Positions 36,081 to 45,707 of a DNA stretch of 64,000 nt are shown piece after piece. The notes below the pieces were generated by a model that was not told where the DNA came from, searched no databases, and saw nothing but the letters and a program-made list of their open reading frames with translations. Source of the stretch: an uncultured Sedimentitalea sp. (GTDB lineage Bacteria; Pseudomonadota; Alphaproteobacteria; Rhodobacterales; Rhodobacteraceae); the NCBI GenBank assembly GCA_947504115.1, contig CANNGH010000002.1, positions 434,001-498,000 of the forward strand, given 5' to 3'. The position numbers and the translations under genes are program-made. Every line of letters starts with the position of its first letter. Position 1 is the first letter of the stretch.

Positions 36081-39000
36081 ATGCACGTCGTTTTCCGCGA
36101 AAGTCACGGGTTGGACGAGACCGCGACACCGATGGATCTGGGGCAGGATGCCGCGGATCTGGTGGTGCTGTCGCTGTCCGACTCCGACCTTGGCGCTTTC
36201 GCCGAAGGCTGGCATCGCGGCGGCGGGCCGGAGGGGCGGCTGCCCACGCTGCGGCTGGCCAATATCGTCGCGCTGAAGCATCCCCTGTCGGTCGATACAT
36301 ATGTCGAGCAGACACTGAGCGGCGCGCGCGGCATCCTGATCCGCCTGATCGGCGGTGTGCCCTATTGGCCCTACGGTTTGCAGAGCATTTGCGGGCTGGC
36401 GCAGGAAAAGAGGATTGCGCTGGCGGTCTTGCCCGCCGACGGGAGGCCGGACGCGCGGCTGGACGCGATGTCGACCCTGCCGAAATCCACGCTGCGTCGG
36501 CTGGGGCAACTTTGCGATACGGGCGGGGCCGTCGCGGCGCAGGCCGCGCTGGCGCAGATGGCGCTGGCGGCGGGGCTATATGCCGGGCCGGTACGGGGCG
36601 CCAAATCCCTGCCGCAGGTGGGGGCATGGACGCCCGAGCAGGGGGCCTGCTGCCCGGTTTTGTCGCTGGGATCCGCGCAGGCGCTGGCGGGTCAGCCGCG
36701 TATCCTGCTGGTGTTCTACCGGTCCTATCTGGTGGCCGCCGATCTGGCGCCGATCACCGCGCTGTTTGACGCCTTCCGCGCGCGGGGCTTTGACGTGATC
36801 GCGCTATTCGCGCCTTCGCTCAAGTCGCCCCAGGCGGCGGGCTGGCTGAGCCGTCAGGTGGCCGGTCTGGTCCCCGCCGCCATCGTCAATGCCACGGCGT
36901 TTTCCGGCAAGGGCGAGGGCGGCACATCGCCGCTGGACGCCGCAGATGCGCCGGTCTTTCAGGTGACCCTTGCAACCTCCACCCGCAAAGCATGGGCCGA
37001 AGCGGAGCGGGGCCTGTCGCCGTCCGATCTGGCCATGCATGTTGTGCTGCCCGAAGTCGACGGGCGCATCATGGGCGGTGTCGCCAGTTTCAAGGATCCC
37101 GGCAAGCGTGATGCGCATCTGCAGTATTCCCGCTTTGCCCACCGCGCCGAGGCTGGCCGGATCGCGGCGATTGCCGACCGTGTACAGGGCTGGACCCGTT
37201 TGGCGGCGCTACCTGCTGCTCAGCGTCGCGTTGCGCTGATCCTGTCAACCTATCCCGGCAAGGATTGGAACATGGGCCATGCTGTCGGGCTGGACGCGCC
37301 GCAATCTGCCGAGGCGATCCTGAATGACCTGCGCGGCGCGGGGTATGAGATTGGAGCAGGTGGCGCCCCCCTGCAGGATGGGCTGCAAAAGCGCAGCACC
37401 GCTTGGCCACTTGAGGATTACAAGGCGGCGCTGGCCCGCCTTCCTGAAACCTTGAGGGATACGCTGGCCGATGTCTGGGGCGATCCCGAAGACGACCCGG
37501 ACGTCCGCGACGGCGCCTTTCACTTTGCCGCCATAAACCGCGGCAAGGCATGGATCGCGCTTCAACCCGAGCGGGATACGGCCCGCGCGCGCGAGGACAG
37601 CTATCACGATCTGGCCCGCACCCCGCGCCATGCCTATGTCGCCTTTTACCTCTGGCTCCAAAGCAATGCCGACGCGCTGGTGCATATCGGCGCGCATGGG
37701 ACGCTGGAATGGCTGCCGGGCAAATCGGTGGCACTGTCGAACACCTGCTGGCCTGAGGTGCTGACCGGCGCACTGCCCGTCATCTACCCGTTCATTGTCA
37801 ACGATCCCGGCGAGGCCGCGCAGGCCAAGCGGCGCATAGGCGCGGTCACGCTGGGCCATATCCCGCCGCCCCTGCGCGCCAGCGGCACGCCCGAGAGGCT
37901 GACCCGGCTGGAGGCGCTGCTGGACGAGTTCTCAAACGCCGACGGTCTTGACCCGCGCCGCCGCGACCGGCTTCAGGGCGATATCCGCGCCGAGGCGCAG
38001 GCGCAGGGGCTTGAGGAGGATCTGAGCCTTGATCGTGCGGCGTGCAGCGCCGAGGCAATTGCGCGGATCGACCGCTTCGTGTGCGACATCAAGGAAAGCC
38101 AGTTCGGCGAGGGACTGCATATCTGGGGCCGCGCGCCGCGTGGCGACACGCCCTTTGCCACGGCGCAGTCGGTCGCGAGCGAGCGGCAATCGCTGCTCGA
38201 TGCGCTGTCAGGCCGCCGCATCGCGCCCGGCCCCTCCGGCTCGCCCTATCGCGGGCGCCGTGATGTCCTGCCCACAGGGCGGAACCTCTACACTACAGAT
38301 CCGCGCGCTTTGCCGACGCGCGCGGCCCATGCGCAGGGTGTCCGGCTGGCTGACGAACTGATCCGCCGCCATTTGCAGGATCAGGGCGACTGGCCGCGCG
38401 GCCTGATCGTCGATCTGTGGGCCTCCGCCACCATGCGCACGGCGGGCGAGGAGTTCGCCATGGCGCTGCATTTGCTGGGTGTGCGACCCGTCTGGGATGC
38501 GGGGTCAGAGCGGGTGTCGGGCATCGAGGTGCTGCCGTTTGCCGAGATGGACCGCCCCCGCATCGACGTCACCTTGCGCGTCTCGGGCCTGTTCCGCGAC
38601 GTGTTTCCGACCCTCTCGGCGCTGTTTGCCCAAGCCGTGCGCGCACTGGCCGCGCGGGACGAGGGGCCCGAATGGAACCCCTATGCCGGGCGCACCGATC
38701 TGGCGCGCGTCTATGGCCCTGCGCCGGGGCAGTTCGGTCTTGGCATGGGTGCGACGCTGGACGACTACACCGATGCGGGCCGCGAAAAGGCGGGGCTGGC
38801 TTGGCTGGGTGCCAGCGCGTGGGCGCTGGACGGTGAGGTAGCGACGCGCGACGCGGCAGGCATTCGCACCCGCGTCGCGCAAGCCGACAGTTTCGTGCAT
38901 CCGCAGGATCTGCCCGAAACCGACCTGCTGCTGGCCAGCGATTATGCCGCGCATGAGGCGGGCTTTGCCGCAGCGCAGGCGGTCACGGGCGGCAAGGCGG

Positions 39001-39386
39001 CGCTCTATCACCTCGACAATACCGATCCCGACCGACCCCGCACACGCACCCTCGCTGAGGAAATTGCCCGCGTCGTACGCGCCCGCGCCGCCAACAGCGG
39101 CTGGATCGACGGCATGAAACAGCACGGTTTTCGCGGGGCTGCCGAAATTGCCGCGACGCTGGATCACATGGCCAGCTTCGCGCATCTGGCGGGTGCGGTG
39201 CCGCCGCATCTGTTTGACCTTTACCACGACGCGACGCTGGGCGATCCCGAAACCGACGGTTTCCTGCAGGACGCCAACCCCGAGGCGCATCGCGCGATGC
39301 AGGCGCGCTTTGCCGCGCTGCTGGAGGCGGGGCTTTGGCAAACGCGGCGCAATTCGGTGATGGCCAATCTGGGGGCGCGCGGATGA
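36081..39386 (+). CDS. cobN: cobaltochelatase subunit CobN
   Basis: 1101 residues, somewhat short for the family but continuous, starting MHVVFRESHGLDETATPMDL. Recognisable blocks are ILSTYPGKDWNMGHAVGLDA, VHIGAHGTLEWLPGKSVALS, YPFIVNDPGEAAQAKRRIGA and the C-terminal GWIDGMKQHGFRGAAEIAAT. CobN binds hydrogenobyrinic acid a,c-diamide; with the CobS/CobT ATPases, absent from this window, it inserts cobalt. The stop overlaps cobG (ATGA). The open frames on the opposite strand are shadows. Confidence 0.97.
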   Translation: MHVVFRESHGLDETATPMDLGQDAADLVVLSLSDSDLGAFAEGWHRGGGPEGRLPTLRLANIVALKHPLSVDTYVEQTLSGARGILIRLIGGVPYWPYGLQSICGLAQEKRIALAVLPADGRPDARLDAMSTLPKSTLRRLGQLCDTGGAVAAQAALAQMALAAGLYAGPVRGAKSLPQVGAWTPEQGACCPVLSLGSAQALAGQPRILLVFYRSYLVAADLAPITALFDAFRARGFDVIALFAPSLKSPQAAGWLSRQVAGLVPAAIVNATAFSGKGEGGTSPLDAADAPVFQVTLATSTRKAWAEAERGLSPSDLAMHVVLPEVDGRIMGGVASFKDPGKRDAHLQYSRFAHRAEAGRIAAIADRVQGWTRLAALPAAQRRVALILSTYPGKDWNMGHAVGLDAPQSAEAILNDLRGAGYEIGAGGAPLQDGLQKRSTAWPLEDYKAALARLPETLRDTLADVWGDPEDDPDVRDGAFHFAAINRGKAWIALQPERDTARAREDSYHDLARTPRHAYVAFYLWLQSNADALVHIGAHGTLEWLPGKSVALSNTCWPEVLTGALPVIYPFIVNDPGEAAQAKRRIGAVTLGHIPPPLRASGTPERLTRLEALLDEFSNADGLDPRRRDRLQGDIRAEAQAQGLEEDLSLDRAACSAEAIARIDRFVCDIKESQFGEGLHIWGRAPRGDTPFATAQSVASERQSLLDALSGRRIAPGPSGSPYRGRRDVLPTGRNLYTTDPRALPTRAAHAQGVRLADELIRRHLQDQGDWPRGLIVDLWASATMRTAGEEFAMALHLLGVRPVWDAGSERVSGIEVLPFAEMDRPRIDVTLRVSGLFRDVFPTLSALFAQAVRALAARDEGPEWNPYAGRTDLARVYGPAPGQFGLGMGATLDDYTDAGREKAGLAWLGASAWALDGEVATRDAAGIRTRVAQADSFVHPQDLPETDLLLASDYAAHEAGFAAAQAVTGGKAALYHLDNTDPDRPRTRTLAEEIARVVRARAANSGWIDGMKQHGFRGAAEIAATLDHMASFAHLAGAVPPHLFDLYHDATLGDPETDGFLQDANPEAHRAMQARFAALLEAGLWQTRRNSVMANLGARG

Positions 39387-40516
39387 GCGCGCCCGTGGTC
39401 AAGGGCTGGTGCCCAGGCGCCTATCGCCCGATGATGGCAGCCGATGGGCTGGTCGTGCGCATCCGCCCGCGATTGGCGCGGCTGACGGCGGCGCAGGCAG
39501 TGGGCCTGTGCGATCTGGCGCAGCGATATGGGCATGGATATCTGGATCTGACCAGCCGCGCCAACCTGCAAATTCGCGGCGTGGCCAAGGGTGATCATGC
39601 CGCGCTGTTGCACAGCTTGGGTGATCTGAAGCTCCTCGATGCGGACCCCGCGCTGGAGGGGCGGCGCAACGTTCTGGTCGCGCCGTTCTGGCAGCAAGGG
39701 GACATGGTACATCGCCTCACTCTGGCCTTGCTGGCGCGGCTGGGCGATCTGCCGGAGTTGCCAGCGAAAGTGGGCTTTGCCGTGGATTGTGGGGCGCATT
39801 CGCTGCTGACAAACGACAGCGCAGATATCCGGATCGAGCGCTCTGCAACCGGCCTGATCCTGCGCGCGGATGGTGCATCCGGAGGGCGGGCGATTGCCGA
39901 GGAAAACGCAATCCCGGCGCTGATCGACATGGCGCACTGGCTGGCGGAGCATATCACGCCGGATCGACGCCGCATGGCGCGCGTCCTTGCCGGGATACCA
40001 TTGCCACCGGAGTGGTGCGATGCACCTATCCTGCCGCCAGCATCGCGGCCCAAGATCGGCAAGCACAATGGCGGCGCCTTGATCGGCGCTGCAATGGGTC
40101 ATGTGGATGCTGCTGCACTGGCGCGGGTGATCCGCGCGCAAAATCTGGCCGCGATCCGCCTCACGCCATGGCGCAAATTGATTCTGGAGGGCGGCGTGCC
40201 CCCCGATGAGCCCGCTTTTGTCACCGATCCGCATGACGCCTTGATGCGTGTCGATGCCTGCCCCGGCGCACCCTTTTGCCCCTCAGCCAGCGTCGAAACG
40301 CGCATCCTTGCCCGCCGCCTTGCGCCCCAGGTCAGCGGCACGCTGCATGTCTCGGGCTGCGCCAAGGGCTGCGCGCGCCAGCGGCCCGCGGATGTGACGC
40401 TGATCGGGCGGGAGGGCCGGTTTGACATGCTGCGCCATGGCTGCGCAGACGACACCGCTGAGCGATACGCGCTCAGTCCTGATGATATTCTGGCCGAAGT
40501 GAGCGCAATGAAATGA
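39383..40516 (+). CDS. cobG: precorrin-3B synthase
   Basis: 377 residues from the ATG at 39383, which overlaps the cobN stop. The sulfite-reductase-like ferredoxin fold repeats are visible (VRIRPRLARLTAAQAVGL, LTSRANLQIRGV). The [4Fe-4S]/siroheme cysteines lie in CPGAPFCPSASVETR and VSGCAKGCARQRPADVTLIG. CobG is the oxygen-dependent enzyme of the aerobic pathway, so this cluster runs the aerobic route. Confidence 0.95.
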   Translation: MSAPVVKGWCPGAYRPMMAADGLVVRIRPRLARLTAAQAVGLCDLAQRYGHGYLDLTSRANLQIRGVAKGDHAALLHSLGDLKLLDADPALEGRRNVLVAPFWQQGDMVHRLTLALLARLGDLPELPAKVGFAVDCGAHSLLTNDSADIRIERSATGLILRADGASGGRAIAEENAIPALIDMAHWLAEHITPDRRRMARVLAGIPLPPEWCDAPILPPASRPKIGKHNGGALIGAAMGHVDAAALARVIRAQNLAAIRLTPWRKLILEGGVPPDEPAFVTDPHDALMRVDACPGAPFCPSASVETRILARRLAPQVSGTLHVSGCAKGCARQRPADVTLIGREGRFDMLRHGCADDTAERYALSPDDILAEVSAMK

Positions 40517-41142
40517 CCTATACTTACGAAACCGATGGCGCCGCGATCTATGCGCAATCCTTCGCCATGATCCGCGCCGAGGCTGATCTGGCCCGCTTCA
40601 GCCCCGATGAGGAGCCGATTGCCGTGCGCATGATCCATGCCTCTGGAATGGTGGGGTTGGAGCGACATATCCGTCTGTCACCGGATTTTGCCCGCGCCGC
40701 CCGCGCCGCGCTTGATGCCGGCGCACCGATCCTGTGCGACGCGCGCATGGTCAGCGAGGGCGTGACGCGCACCCGCCTGCCTGCCGACAATCAGGTGATC
40801 TGCACGCTCTGGGACGCCGCTGTCCCTGACCTGGCGCGCAAGATGTCGAACACGCGCTCTGCCGCCGCGCTGGAGCTGTGGCGCCCGCATCTGGCGGGTG
40901 CGCTGGTTGCCATCGGCAATGCGCCCACGGCGCTATTCCATCTGCTGAACATGCTGGAGGATCCGGATTGCCCGCGCCCCGCCGCGATCATCGGCTGCCC
41001 TGTTGGCTTTGTCGGCGCGCGCGAGAGCAAGGACGCGCTTTGGGCAGACCCGCCGGTGCCGTGCTGCATCGTCAAGGGTCGGCTGGGCGGCAGCGCCATC
41101 ACCGTCGCCGCGATCAACGCCATCGCGAGCCGCACGGAATGA
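40513..41142 (+). CDS. cobH: precorrin-8X methylmutase
   Basis: 209 residues. IAVRMIHASGMVGLERHIR-type motif with the catalytic histidine (MIHASGM at about 36-42), ILCDARMVSEGVTRTRLPAD, ALVAIGNAPTALFHLL and IGCPVGFVGARESKDALW are all diagnostic of CobH/CbiC. It moves the C-11 methyl to C-12, giving hydrogenobyrinate. Start and stop overlap the neighbours by 4 bases each. Confidence 0.97.
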   Translation: MTYTYETDGAAIYAQSFAMIRAEADLARFSPDEEPIAVRMIHASGMVGLERHIRLSPDFARAARAALDAGAPILCDARMVSEGVTRTRLPADNQVICTLWDAAVPDLARKMSNTRSAAALELWRPHLAGALVAIGNAPTALFHLLNMLEDPDCPRPAAIIGCPVGFVGARESKDALWADPPVPCCIVKGRLGGSAITVAAINAIASRTE

Positions 41143-41882
41143 GCATGGAAACCCGCGCCACCGGCACGATCCACGGCGTTGGCCTTGGCCCCGGCGACCC
41201 CGACCTGATGAGCGTGCGCGCCCACCGGCTTGTGACGGGTGCCCGGCATGTCGCCTTTTTCCGCAAGGCCGGGCGGCCGGGCCGCGCGCGCAGCATGGTT
41301 GAGGGGATGCTGCCCGCAGGCATTGTGGAGTTTGCAATGGAATACCCCGTCACCACGGAAATTCCGGTAGCGCATCCTGGCTACAACGCCGCCCTTTCGG
41401 CCTTTTATACGGACTGCACGGCCCATCTGCGCTCTCTGGTCGAAAGCGGCGAGGATGTCGTTGTGCTCTGCGAGGGCGATCCGTTTTTCTACGGCTCGTT
41501 CATGCATCTTTACACGCGGCTGGGCGGGGAGGTGCCGGTGCAGGTGGTTCCCGCGACAACCGGCATGTCGGCGGCGTGGACGGTAACCGGCCAGCCGATC
41601 ACATGGGGCGACGACGTGCTGAGCGTGCTGATGGCGACCTTGCCCGAGGAGGATCTGGTGCGCCACATGGCCGCCGCCGATGCGCTGGTGGTGATGAAGA
41701 TCGGGCGCAACATCGACAAGGTGCGCCGCGCCCTGCGCGCAGCGGGCAAATATGACGCGGCGTGGCTGGTGGAATATGCAAGCATGGAAGGCCAGAGTGT
41801 GCAAAAACTGTCGCAGGCTGAGGGCCGCATCACGCCCTATTTCTCGATCGTTCTGGTGCATGGCAACGGGCGGCGACCATGA
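41139..41882 (+). CDS. cobI: precorrin-2 C20-methyltransferase
   Basis: 247 residues from the ATG at 41139. Tetrapyrrole methylase with GVGLGPGDPDLMSVRAHRLV at the N-terminus, CEGDPFFYGSFMHLY, VPATTGMSAAWTVTGQPITW and VVMKIGRNIDKVRRAL, the CobI/CbiL pattern. It uses S-adenosylmethionine to make precorrin-3A. Overlaps cobH and cobJ by 4 bases. Confidence 0.96.
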   Translation: MSMETRATGTIHGVGLGPGDPDLMSVRAHRLVTGARHVAFFRKAGRPGRARSMVEGMLPAGIVEFAMEYPVTTEIPVAHPGYNAALSAFYTDCTAHLRSLVESGEDVVVLCEGDPFFYGSFMHLYTRLGGEVPVQVVPATTGMSAAWTVTGQPITWGDDVLSVLMATLPEEDLVRHMAAADALVVMKIGRNIDKVRRALRAAGKYDAAWLVEYASMEGQSVQKLSQAEGRITPYFSIVLVHGNGRRP

Positions 41883-42631
41883 GCGGCTCGCTGATCATCG
41901 CAGGACTCGGGCCGGGAGCCGAGGATCTGGTGACGCCGCAGGTGACTGCCGCGCTGAGCCGTGCGACGGATGTGGTCGGCTATATTCCGTATGTGGCACG
42001 CATTGCGCCTCGCGCGGGCTTGACGCTGCATCCCAGCGACAACCGGGTCGAGCTGGACCGCGCGCGTCACGCGCTGGAAATGGCCGCCGCTGGCCGCCGC
42101 GTGGTGGTGGTATCCTCGGGCGATCCGGGCGTCTTTGCCATGGCTGCGGCCGTGTTCGAAGCGGTGGAGGCTGGGCCGCAAGCGTGGCGCGCCCTGCATA
42201 TCGAGGTTCTGCCCGGCATCACCGCGATGCTGGCCGCTGCTGCGCGTGTTGGCGCGCCCTTGGGCCATGATTTTTGCGCCATCAACCTCAGCGATAATCT
42301 GAAGCCCTGGTCGCTGATCGAAAAGCGCCTGCGCCTTGCCGTCGAGGGCGATTTCGCCATGGCCTTCTACAATCCCCGCTCCAACGCCCGCCCCGAAGGG
42401 TTTGCCCGCGTGCTGGAAATACTGAATGACGCCTGCGGCGACGCCCGCCCGCTGATCTTTGCCCGTGCAGTTTCAACGGCGGAGGAGACTATCCGCATCG
42501 TGGCCCTGCCGGATGCGCGCCCCGAAATGGCCGATATGCGTACAATGGTGCTGGTCGGCACATCGGCCACGCGTGTGATCGAACGGGGCGGCGCGCCCTT
42601 TGTCTATACGCCCCGGTCGGTGCCGCTATGA
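41879..42631 (+). CDS. cobJ: precorrin-3B C17-methyltransferase
   Basis: 250 residues. GLGPGAEDLVTPQVTAALSR, VGYIPYVARI, VVVSSGDPGVFAMAAAVFEA, GHDFCAINLSDNLKPWSLIE and FAMAFYNPRSNARPEGFARV mark CobJ/CbiH, which contracts the macrocycle ring while methylating C-17. Its last 28 bases overlap the 3' end of cobK on the other strand. Confidence 0.96.
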   Translation: MSGSLIIAGLGPGAEDLVTPQVTAALSRATDVVGYIPYVARIAPRAGLTLHPSDNRVELDRARHALEMAAAGRRVVVVSSGDPGVFAMAAAVFEAVEAGPQAWRALHIEVLPGITAMLAAAARVGAPLGHDFCAINLSDNLKPWSLIEKRLRLAVEGDFAMAFYNPRSNARPEGFARVLEILNDACGDARPLIFARAVSTAEETIRIVALPDARPEMADMRTMVLVGTSATRVIERGGAPFVYTPRSVPL

Positions 42632-43359
42632 GCCAGCCACGCCAGCACTTCGTCCACCGAATGCGCCTCGCGCCGCGCCGGAAGGGCGGGACGGTCGATC
42701 ATAACGACAGGCAGACCAAGCTGCCGCGCGGCAATGATCTTGGCATAGGCGCCGGTGCCGCCGGAATTCTTGGAGACAACCAGATCAATCCGCTGCGCGC
42801 GCATCAGCGCCAGATCGCCCGCGATGCTGAACGGCCCGCGATCCTGCACGATCTGGCAATCGGCAAAGGGCAGCGGCGCGTCCGGCCGGTCGATCAGGCG
42901 CAGCAGGTAGAAATGCTGCGGATTGGGCGCAAATTCGGCCAGATGCATGCGCCCCACCGCCAGCATGACGCGCACCGCTGGACGGTCCAGCGCAGCGACT
43001 GCACCTGCAATATCAGGCACATGGGTCCACTCATCGCCCGGCCCCGCCTGCCACGCGGGGCGCGTCAGCGCGATCAGCGGCACGCCCGCGGCTTCGCAAG
43101 CGGCCACGGCATTGGCGCTCATCTGCGCGGCAAAGGGGTGGGTGGCGTCGATCGCATGGCTGATCGCGTGATCCGTCAGGTAGCGCTCCAGCCCCGCCAC
43201 CCCGCCAAAACCGCCGACGCGCTGCGGCAGCGGCTGGCGCACCGGGCGCTTGACCCGGCCGGCAAAGGACACGGTGCCGCCGATGCCGGCTGCGCTGAGG
43301 CTGTGGCACAGGGCCGTCGCCTCGGTCGTGCCGCCAAGGATCAGAAGGTTTTTCTTCAT
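42604..43359 (-). CDS. cobK: precorrin-6A reductase
   Basis: 251 residues from the ATG at 43359 ([20 protein letters not shown]). The Rossmann start, SHAIDATHPFAAQMSANAVA, VMLAVGRMHLAEFAPNPQHF and VVSKNSGGTGAYAKIIAARQ identify CobK/CbiJ. It reduces precorrin-6A with NADPH. It is the only minus-strand gene inside the operon; its start overlaps the divergent cobL start (43358-43359) and its end overlaps cobJ, so its expression would collide with the operon transcript. Confidence 0.95.
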   Translation of the reverse strand: MKKNLLILGGTTEATALCHSLSAAGIGGTVSFAGRVKRPVRQPLPQRVGGFGGVAGLERYLTDHAISHAIDATHPFAAQMSANAVAACEAAGVPLIALTRPAWQAGPGDEWTHVPDIAGAVAALDRPAVRVMLAVGRMHLAEFAPNPQHFYLLRLIDRPDAPLPFADCQIVQDRGPFSIAGDLALMRAQRIDLVVSKNSGGTGAYAKIIAARQLGLPVVMIDRPALPARREAHSVDEVLAWLAHSGTDRGV

Positions 43360-44557
43360 GGCTGACGCTCCTTGGCTGACCATCGTTGGAATGGGCGAAG
43401 ATGCGCCGGATGGCCTGCTGCGCGCAAGCCTTGCCGCGCTTGAAGCGGCGGAAATCGTGATGGGTCCGCCAAGGCATCTGGGCCTGCTGCCGGATCTCAC
43501 GGCAGAGCTTGTCCCGTGGCCGGTGCCGTTCGCGGACGGTATCGTGCGGCTGCTGGGCTTGCGGGGGCGGCGCGTGGTGGCGCTGGCCTCGGGCGATCCG
43601 TTTTGGTTCGGCGCGGGCGGTAGCCTCGCGCGGTATCTGGCGCCGGGAGAGTGGACGGCACTGCCCGGCCCATCCACCTTTTCGCTGGTCGCCGCGCGAA
43701 TGGGCTGGTCGCTGGAGCGGACCGAATGTCTGGGCCTGCACGCAGCGCCGCTTGCCCGGCTGCGGCCTGCACTGGCGGCAGGGGTGCATATGATCGTGCT
43801 GCTGCGCGATGGGGGGGCGGTGCGGGGGCTGGCCGATTACCTTTGCGATGCCGGGTTCGGCGCGTCGCCGATGACAGTGTTCGAATCCATCGGAGGCCCG
43901 CGCGAGCGGCGCAGCACTGCTATCGCGGCGAAATTGCCCGATATCGGCTTTGCCCATCCCGTCTGCGCGGCGGTCGAGGTGCAAGGCGAAGGCGCGGCGC
44001 TGCCAAGGGCCAGCGGGCGGCCCGATGCTTGGTTTGACAGCGACGGCCAGATGACCAAGCAGCCGGTTCGCGCGCTGACCCTGTCGGCACTCGCGCCGCG
44101 CCCGTTTCAGCATCTGTGGGACATCGGCGGCGGCTCGGGCTCTGTCGGCATTGAATGGCTGCTGTCGCATCCCGGCCTTACGGCCACCACGATCGAGCCG
44201 AGGCAGGATCGCGCGGCGCGGATCGCGCAGAACGCGGCGCGGCTGGGCGTGGACCGCCTGACCGTCGTGCAGGGCACGGCGCCCGAGGCGCTGGCCGGTC
44301 TGCCTTCGCCCGATGCGGTGTTCATCGGCGGCGGGCTGTCGCGGGCGCTGCTGGACTGGCTGGAGGCGCATCTGCCGCGCGGCGCGCGGATCGTCGCCAA
44401 TGCCGTGACGCTGGAAAGCGAGGCGTTGCTGACGCAGGCGCGCGCCCGTCTGGGCGGCAATCTGCTGCGGATCGAGCTGGCACAGGCGGCGCCGCTGGGG
44501 GCCAGGACCGGCTGGAAATCCAGCTACCCGGTGGTGCAGTGGAGCGCGCAGCTATGA
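43358..44557 (+). CDS. cobL: precorrin-6Y C5,15-methyltransferase (decarboxylating)
   Basis: 399 residues from ATG 43358. The N-terminal CbiE-type methylase ([39 protein letters not shown]) is fused to a C-terminal CbiT-type domain ([50 protein letters not shown]). This is the normal CobL fusion; it methylates C-5 and C-15 and decarboxylates C-12. The stop overlaps cobE. Confidence 0.96.
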   Translation: MADAPWLTIVGMGEDAPDGLLRASLAALEAAEIVMGPPRHLGLLPDLTAELVPWPVPFADGIVRLLGLRGRRVVALASGDPFWFGAGGSLARYLAPGEWTALPGPSTFSLVAARMGWSLERTECLGLHAAPLARLRPALAAGVHMIVLLRDGGAVRGLADYLCDAGFGASPMTVFESIGGPRERRSTAIAAKLPDIGFAHPVCAAVEVQGEGAALPRASGRPDAWFDSDGQMTKQPVRALTLSALAPRPFQHLWDIGGGSGSVGIEWLLSHPGLTATTIEPRQDRAARIAQNAARLGVDRLTVVQGTAPEALAGLPSPDAVFIGGGLSRALLDWLEAHLPRGARIVANAVTLESEALLTQARARLGGNLLRIELAQAAPLGARTGWKSSYPVVQWSAQL

Positions 44558-44916
44558 TCGTGGCGGGCTTCGGATTTCGAACGGGCGCCAGCACGGACAG
44601 TCTGCGCGCGGCGCTGGCGGCCTGCGGCGTGGCGCCCGATCTGCTGGCAACGGTGGCGGGCAAAGAGAACAGCGCTGGATTGCGCGGATTGGCCGAGGAA
44701 CTGGGCGTGCCGATCCATGCGTTGCTGCCCGCATTACTACAGACCCAAATAACGCAGACTCACTCGCCCGCATCACAAGCCGCCCATGGCACCGGCAGCG
44801 TGGCCGAGGCGGCGGCGCTGGCGGCGGCCGGCCCCCGCGCGCGGCTGATCGTAGCCCGGCGGATTTCACCCGATCGCATGGCCACCTGCGCCATGGCAGA
44901 AGGAGACGGACATTGA
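44554..44916 (+). CDS. cobE: cobalamin biosynthesis protein CobE (CbiG C-terminal type)
   Basis: 120 residues: [40 protein letters not shown] and [20 protein letters not shown] match the CobE/CbiG C-terminal domain. The family's precise aerobic role is unsettled (intermediate trafficking or hydrolysis has been suggested). It has 4-base overlaps with cobL and cobM. Confidence 0.9.
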   Translation: MIVAGFGFRTGASTDSLRAALAACGVAPDLLATVAGKENSAGLRGLAEELGVPIHALLPALLQTQITQTHSPASQAAHGTGSVAEAAALAAAGPRARLIVARRISPDRMATCAMAEGDGH

Positions 44917-45707
44917 CCATTCACTTCATCGGCGCTGGCCCCGGCGCGCCCGATCTCTTGACGCTGCGGGGGCGCGATCTGATCGCGTCCTGCCCCGTCT
45001 GCCTTTACGCCGGATCGCTGGTGCCGGAGGAAATCCTGAGCCATTGCCCCGAAGGCGCGCGTATCGTCAACACCGCGCCGATGGATCTGGACGCGATCAT
45101 TGCCGAAATGCAGCGCGCATACGCCGCAGGGCAGGATGTGGCGCGGCTCCATTCCGGAGATCCGTCGGTCTGGTCCGCGATGGGCGAGCAGATGCGCCGC
45201 CTGCGCAGCCTCGGCATTCCCGTTTCGGTCACGCCGGGCGTGCCATCCTTTGCCGCCGCTGCCGCCGCGCTGGGGGCGGAACTGACGCTGCCCGGCCTTG
45301 CGCAATCGGTGGTGCTGACCCGCACGCCGGGGCGCGCGTCCTCGATGCCCGAGGGCGAGACGCTGGTCAATTTTGCCGCCACAGGCGCAACGCTGGCCAT
45401 TCATCTTTCGATCCAGAATCTAGCCCATGTGACAGACAGCCTGACGCCCGCCTATGGCGCCGATTGCCCGGTTGCCATCGTCTTCCGCGCCTCTTGGCCG
45501 GACGAGCGGATCATTCGCGGCACGCTGGACGATATTGCCGGGCGGATGGACGCCGGGATCACGCGCACGGCGCTGATCCTTGTCGGGCCTGCCCTGGGCG
45601 GGGAAGGGTTCGCGGAAAGCTGCCTTTACGCCAAGCATTACGACCGGCGCTACAGGCCGCAAAGCGCGGCCAGCCGCTGGGCCAATTGGAGTGACAAGGA
45701 TGAATGA
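44913..45707 (+). CDS. cobM: precorrin-4 C11-methyltransferase
   Basis: 264 residues from a TTG start at 44913 overlapping the cobE stop (TTGA). [56 protein letters not shown] and [20 protein letters not shown] are the CobM/CbiF hallmarks. It makes precorrin-5. It overlaps cobB by 8 bases. Confidence 0.96.
   Translation: MTIHFIGAGPGAPDLLTLRGRDLIASCPVCLYAGSLVPEEILSHCPEGARIVNTAPMDLDAIIAEMQRAYAAGQDVARLHSGDPSVWSAMGEQMRRLRSLGIPVSVTPGVPSFAAAAAALGAELTLPGLAQSVVLTRTPGRASSMPEGETLVNFAATGATLAIHLSIQNLAHVTDSLTPAYGADCPVAIVFRASWPDERIIRGTLDDIAGRMDAGITRTALILVGPALGGEGFAESCLYAKHYDRRYRPQSAASRWANWSDKDE

Noticed and set aside
36081-39386. Long open frames opposite cobN
   Set aside because: They are arginine/histidine-rich antisense shadows caused by high third-position GC in cobN.
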